From the NCBI GenBank assembly GCA_025201345.1, contig JAIXMG010000028.1, forward strand, positions 62,001 to 126,000: a stretch of DNA of 64,000 bases. Reading direction: 5' to 3'. The translations under genes were made by a program, and so were the position numbers. This stretch comes from Thamnidium elegans. Lineage: Eukaryota; Mucoromycota; Mucoromycetes; Mucorales; Mucoraceae. The notes under the pieces are model-generated. The model saw nothing but the letters and a program-made list of their open reading frames with translations, did not search any database and was not told the DNA's origin. Shown piece by piece: positions 60,804-64,000 of the stretch. Within the stretch, counting starts at the first letter, position 1; the number at the start of each line of letters is the position of its first letter.

Positions 60804-63729
60804 ATGTCTGGAAGAAACCCTAAAGGAGCAGCGTTAGGACAAAGTCATTACGAATCGAGTGAAATAGTCGACTGTTTTGAGGACCTTATAAAACCTTTAA
60901 CGATCGATTTAAAACAACGCGAAGTAACGTTTACAGCCCGCGATCTTTCTTCATTTGTAGGTCAATTACAACAATTTCAACAAGAATGTTTAGGTGCGTT
61001 TAATAGACCTCCTAATGCGTCTGTTCGGATCCCTGCCAAATTATTTAAAGTTAATCCAAAACGACAACTTACAAAGGACTCTGCAATCTATACCATGTTA
61101 AAATCAGCTTATCGATTTCGAATTACTCATGGTTGGAAGAAATGGGACTTTAGCAACCCTGCTAAAAAACAAAAGAATGCCGATCTAGTTCAAGCTATTA
61201 GAAATCAATTAATTAAAAAACGGTATATTATGGTACCTAGAATTGCTATTATGGAACCCGTAACTGACACTACGCGTAAAACTATTACCTCACTTGTAAA
61301 GAAAATTGGAGGTAAAACAAAAAAAAACAGATACATATGTAATATTTATAATTGATAATTTTGTGTTATTTTAAGCTTCATTAGTAGAAGATAAAAATAA
61401 TGCAACGCATATTTTATATGGCAAATTACACGAATATAATTCAGAAGGAATAGAAGAAGATTGGTTTAGAACCTTAGAAAAGGATGGTCCTTTGGTTCTT
61501 GTTCATTGGTGGTATTATCCTGATTCTTTTGACAGTTGGCTTCCACAAACACAACAATTTGCTGATCCTGAAGAACCGCCAGAGCATACAGGTCCTTGGC
61601 GTATATCAGTTAGATGGTTACAAGATACAGTTCGATTTAATGAGTTGATGAATGAAGAAGATTATGAAGATGTTGATGAAGAAGAAGAGGAGGAAGAAGA
61701 AGAGGAAGACGAAGATGAAGAAGAGGAAGAGGAAGAGGAAAATACCAGCGTAGTTGATAAAAAAAGAAAATTAAGTGAAATGGATACAACCATAACACCA
61801 GAAACTCCTACAACAACAAAACCTATGGATATAGATTCATCTAAAGAAGTTACATCAACTATGGACTCCACTACAGAATTATCACAGTCTGTTGTTCCTG
61901 AATTACCAGTACCGGTACTTCATCCTGATCATCAGCCTGTTGTACGTGTAAGAGATATTGAAGCAGAAAAACCTCAAGTAGGTAGTCGTCAACGAAAAAA
62001 TGAGTTTGAACCTTACCTGAATGGAGATATTACCAATATTTCACAATATACTGCAGCGCATGTAGAATACCCTAAACGACCTACAAAAATGCAAAAATTA
62101 GAAGAAACAACTAATGAAAAAGGTAGATACATATATATATATTAAAAAAAAAATGGAATTATACCCTGCTAAAAACTAAACATATACAATGTAGCTATCA
62201 ATATTCCTTCATTGATAAAATCAATGCCTTACGACTATGAGGATTTAGAATTACCAAAATGGTTCCACTTTGATTTAATTCATGATTTAGAGAGATTAGC
62301 ATTACCTGAATTCTTTAAAGGGGATAGTTTAGAATTAACGCCAGAGAATTATAAAACCTGGAGAAACCATATGATCAATACTTACAAGGCAAATCCAGAT
62401 TATTATTTAACTATCTCTGCTTGTAAATCAAAATTAGATGTAGATTTAGTTACATTAGTTAGAATACACAGTTTCTTGGAGAGCCATAACTTGATTAATT
62501 CTAGGGTAAGTATAATTTTATACATGTAATTTATTTTATTTTATTTACTTTCTTATTTATAGCCTGATCCTCGTAGAAGAATATTTGATCCCTATATTGA
62601 TAGTGATCCAACTGCACAAATTAAACCTAAATCACAAAGAAACTTTAAAGATATTGAGAATGCGGATATTGAATATCTTCGAAAACTTATTTATAATGAA
62701 GCGCAAGTAGCACCTATACGATCATCTTGGGATTTAACCGTAGAAGACCCTAATAATCCAGATAATCGTAAAATATTTCATTGTTCCAATTGTAAAGTAG
62801 ATTGCAGTGAAATTAGATATCAATCTTTAAAGGTTAAAAACTTTCAAGTTTGTATTGATTGCTTCTTGGAAGGTCGTTTCCCTGCTATTTTCTTTAGTGG
62901 AGACTTTTTAAGAGTAGAGCCCAGTGATGATTTAGATATAGAAGAAGAATGGACTGATAACGAAGTATTAAGGTTATTGGAAGGTGTAGATCGATTTGAT
63001 GATGATTGGTTATTGATATCTGAACACGTTGGTAGTAGATCTAAAGAACAATGTATTACCAAGTTCTTACAGTTACCAATTAACGATGAATTTTTGACGG
63101 CTCAGTTATCTAAAAAGGAATTAGAAGAATTACCTTTTGGTGATTTACCTAACCCTGTCATGACTACCATCGCGTTTTTATCGGGCCATATTAATCCCGG
63201 TGTAGGTGCAGCTGCAGCTAAAACCGCATTAAAGGAACTAATGAAATCTGGTGAAGGGCGTACAGAAGTTATGGAAGTTGACACTAAAATTAAAAGTGAA
63301 GAATCTGTTGATATAGATATGGACCAAGAAGAAAAAACACCAGAAGAAACAGAAAATACAACGGCCTTCTCAAAGGATTTAATGAAAAATGCTACTACCA
63401 GTGCGTTAAAAAGTGCGGTAGAAAGTGCGCGTAAATTAGCAAGTTATGAAGATGAAGAAATTCAACACTGGACTCGATTGGCAGTAAAAACTATGGTCGA
63501 TAAATTGTCTTTTAAAGTACAACAGTATGATGAACTTGAAAGTTCTCTTGAAAATGAATTGACTGAATTAGAAAAACAACAAAGTTTATTAGCTACTTCA
63601 ATTGATAATATCAAAACCCAACATTTTCCTTTGCATGGCTCTGGAGAAGAATCAAGTGCAGGTACTCCTTCTCAAGTAGATACTCCACACACTGATTCTA
63701 CTGTTACAAATACATCCACTACTCTATAG
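60804..63729 (+). CDS. SWI3/RSC8/SMARCC chromatin-remodelling subunit
   Basis: Core scaffold subunit of SWI/SNF-class remodellers in the nucleus. Exons 60804-61311, 61376-62122, 62195-62505 and 62563-63729 give 910 residues. In order: an N-terminal module (about 1-290) like that of animal SMARCC proteins, ending in VHWWYYPDSFDSWLP and RWLQDTVRFNELMNEEDY. A long Glu/Asp run follows (about 285-315), then a Thr/Ser/Pro linker. The SWIRM domain comes next (about 435-520; WFHFDLIHDLERLALPEFF, YKTWRNHMINTYKANP, LVRIHSFLESHNLIN). A ZZ-like cysteine cluster lies at about 595-625 (FHCSNCKVDCSE, VCIDCF), a SANT domain at about 650-695 (EEWTDNEVLRLLEGVDRF, DDWLLISEHVGSRSKEQCI) and a C-terminal leucine-zipper coiled coil at about 840-875. 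The animal-like N-terminal module makes it closer in layout to SMARCC/RSC8 than to S. cerevisiae Swi3. Confidence 0.93.
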
Positions 63730-64000
63730 ATTAAATACAATTATTCCCCTTTTTTTCTTTTCCTCCTTTAACACGCATTCTCTCTATTTTTATCATTATG
63801 ATATCGTGAAACCTATCAGTACAACTGTTAAATATAAATATTTGTTTTTTTCGTCATACACATACACAAAAAAAAAAGGGATAAAAAAAGTTTTATTAAT
63901 GTGTAATCTTGATTTATGTATAGACTACAGTGTGGTGTAATATATAGTCTGTATGTAATGTGTTTTATGCTTTTGCAGATGCTTTTGTGTGTGTGTGTGG
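63730..64000. other. 3' flank of the SWI3-like gene
   Basis: AT-rich tail with possible polyadenylation sequence and a GT repeat at the window end (63986-63999). No further gene visible. Confidence 0.5.

Noticed and set aside
61662..61871. Poly-serine minus-strand ORF
   Set aside because: It is the antisense of the Glu/Asp run of the SWI3-like protein.

Overview
This window is nuclear DNA of an early-diverging filamentous fungus, most likely Mucoromycota/Mucorales. The evidence is very AT-rich sequence, genes cut by many short (about 45-135 base) GT-AG introns, long poly(T)/poly(A) runs between genes, and two members of the CotH family that is expanded in Mucorales. Coordinates of multi-exon genes below come from joining exons by hand. 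In every case except the TBC gene the joined exons keep one open frame with canonical GT/AG sites.

Left part (1-22 kb) is a compact housekeeping block: a truncated SAM methyltransferase, methionine aminopeptidase 2, the mRNA capping guanylyltransferase, an FG nucleoporin of the Nup98 type, ferrochelatase, a gene-free 2.6 kb with a paired hairpin repeat, an intact CotH-family surface protein, SGF29, a TBC Rab-GAP and an unrecognised four-exon gene. Cysteine dioxygenase follows at 22.1-23.0 kb.

From 23.4 to 28.3 kb lies a transposon graveyard: a PIF/Harbinger-like relic, an antisense DDE transposase relic, a 392-base MITE-like element that cuts off an unknown ORF, and a Tc1/mariner element with clear 26-base terminal inverted repeats and an internal deletion. 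A second gene block (28.8-42.4 kb) carries ERV1, an F-box protein, a LINE relic, Notchless/RSA4, DUS1, an ankyrin protein, a GPI-phospholipase-D-like secreted protein and a C2H2 regulator.

The stretch 42.4-56.0 kb is mostly decayed DNA: tandem repeats, a frameshifted gene, zinc-finger fragments, a leucine carboxyl methyltransferase whose two pieces point in opposite directions, and a CotH pseudogene with five in-frame stops. The right end has an MFS transporter whose frame closes only with a 2-base micro-exon, a PTAR1 prenyltransferase-alpha-like gene, and a SWI3/SMARCC chromatin-remodelling subunit divergently arranged with it.

Most neighbours are unrelated housekeeping genes arranged head-to-head or tail-to-tail with 60-200 base spacers. 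I see no metabolic cluster, tRNA, rRNA or CRISPR array. The most striking observations are the 2-base micro-exon, the Tn-An blocks placed directly at 3' splice sites, the hairpin pair with a compensated base pair, and the scrambled LCMT locus.
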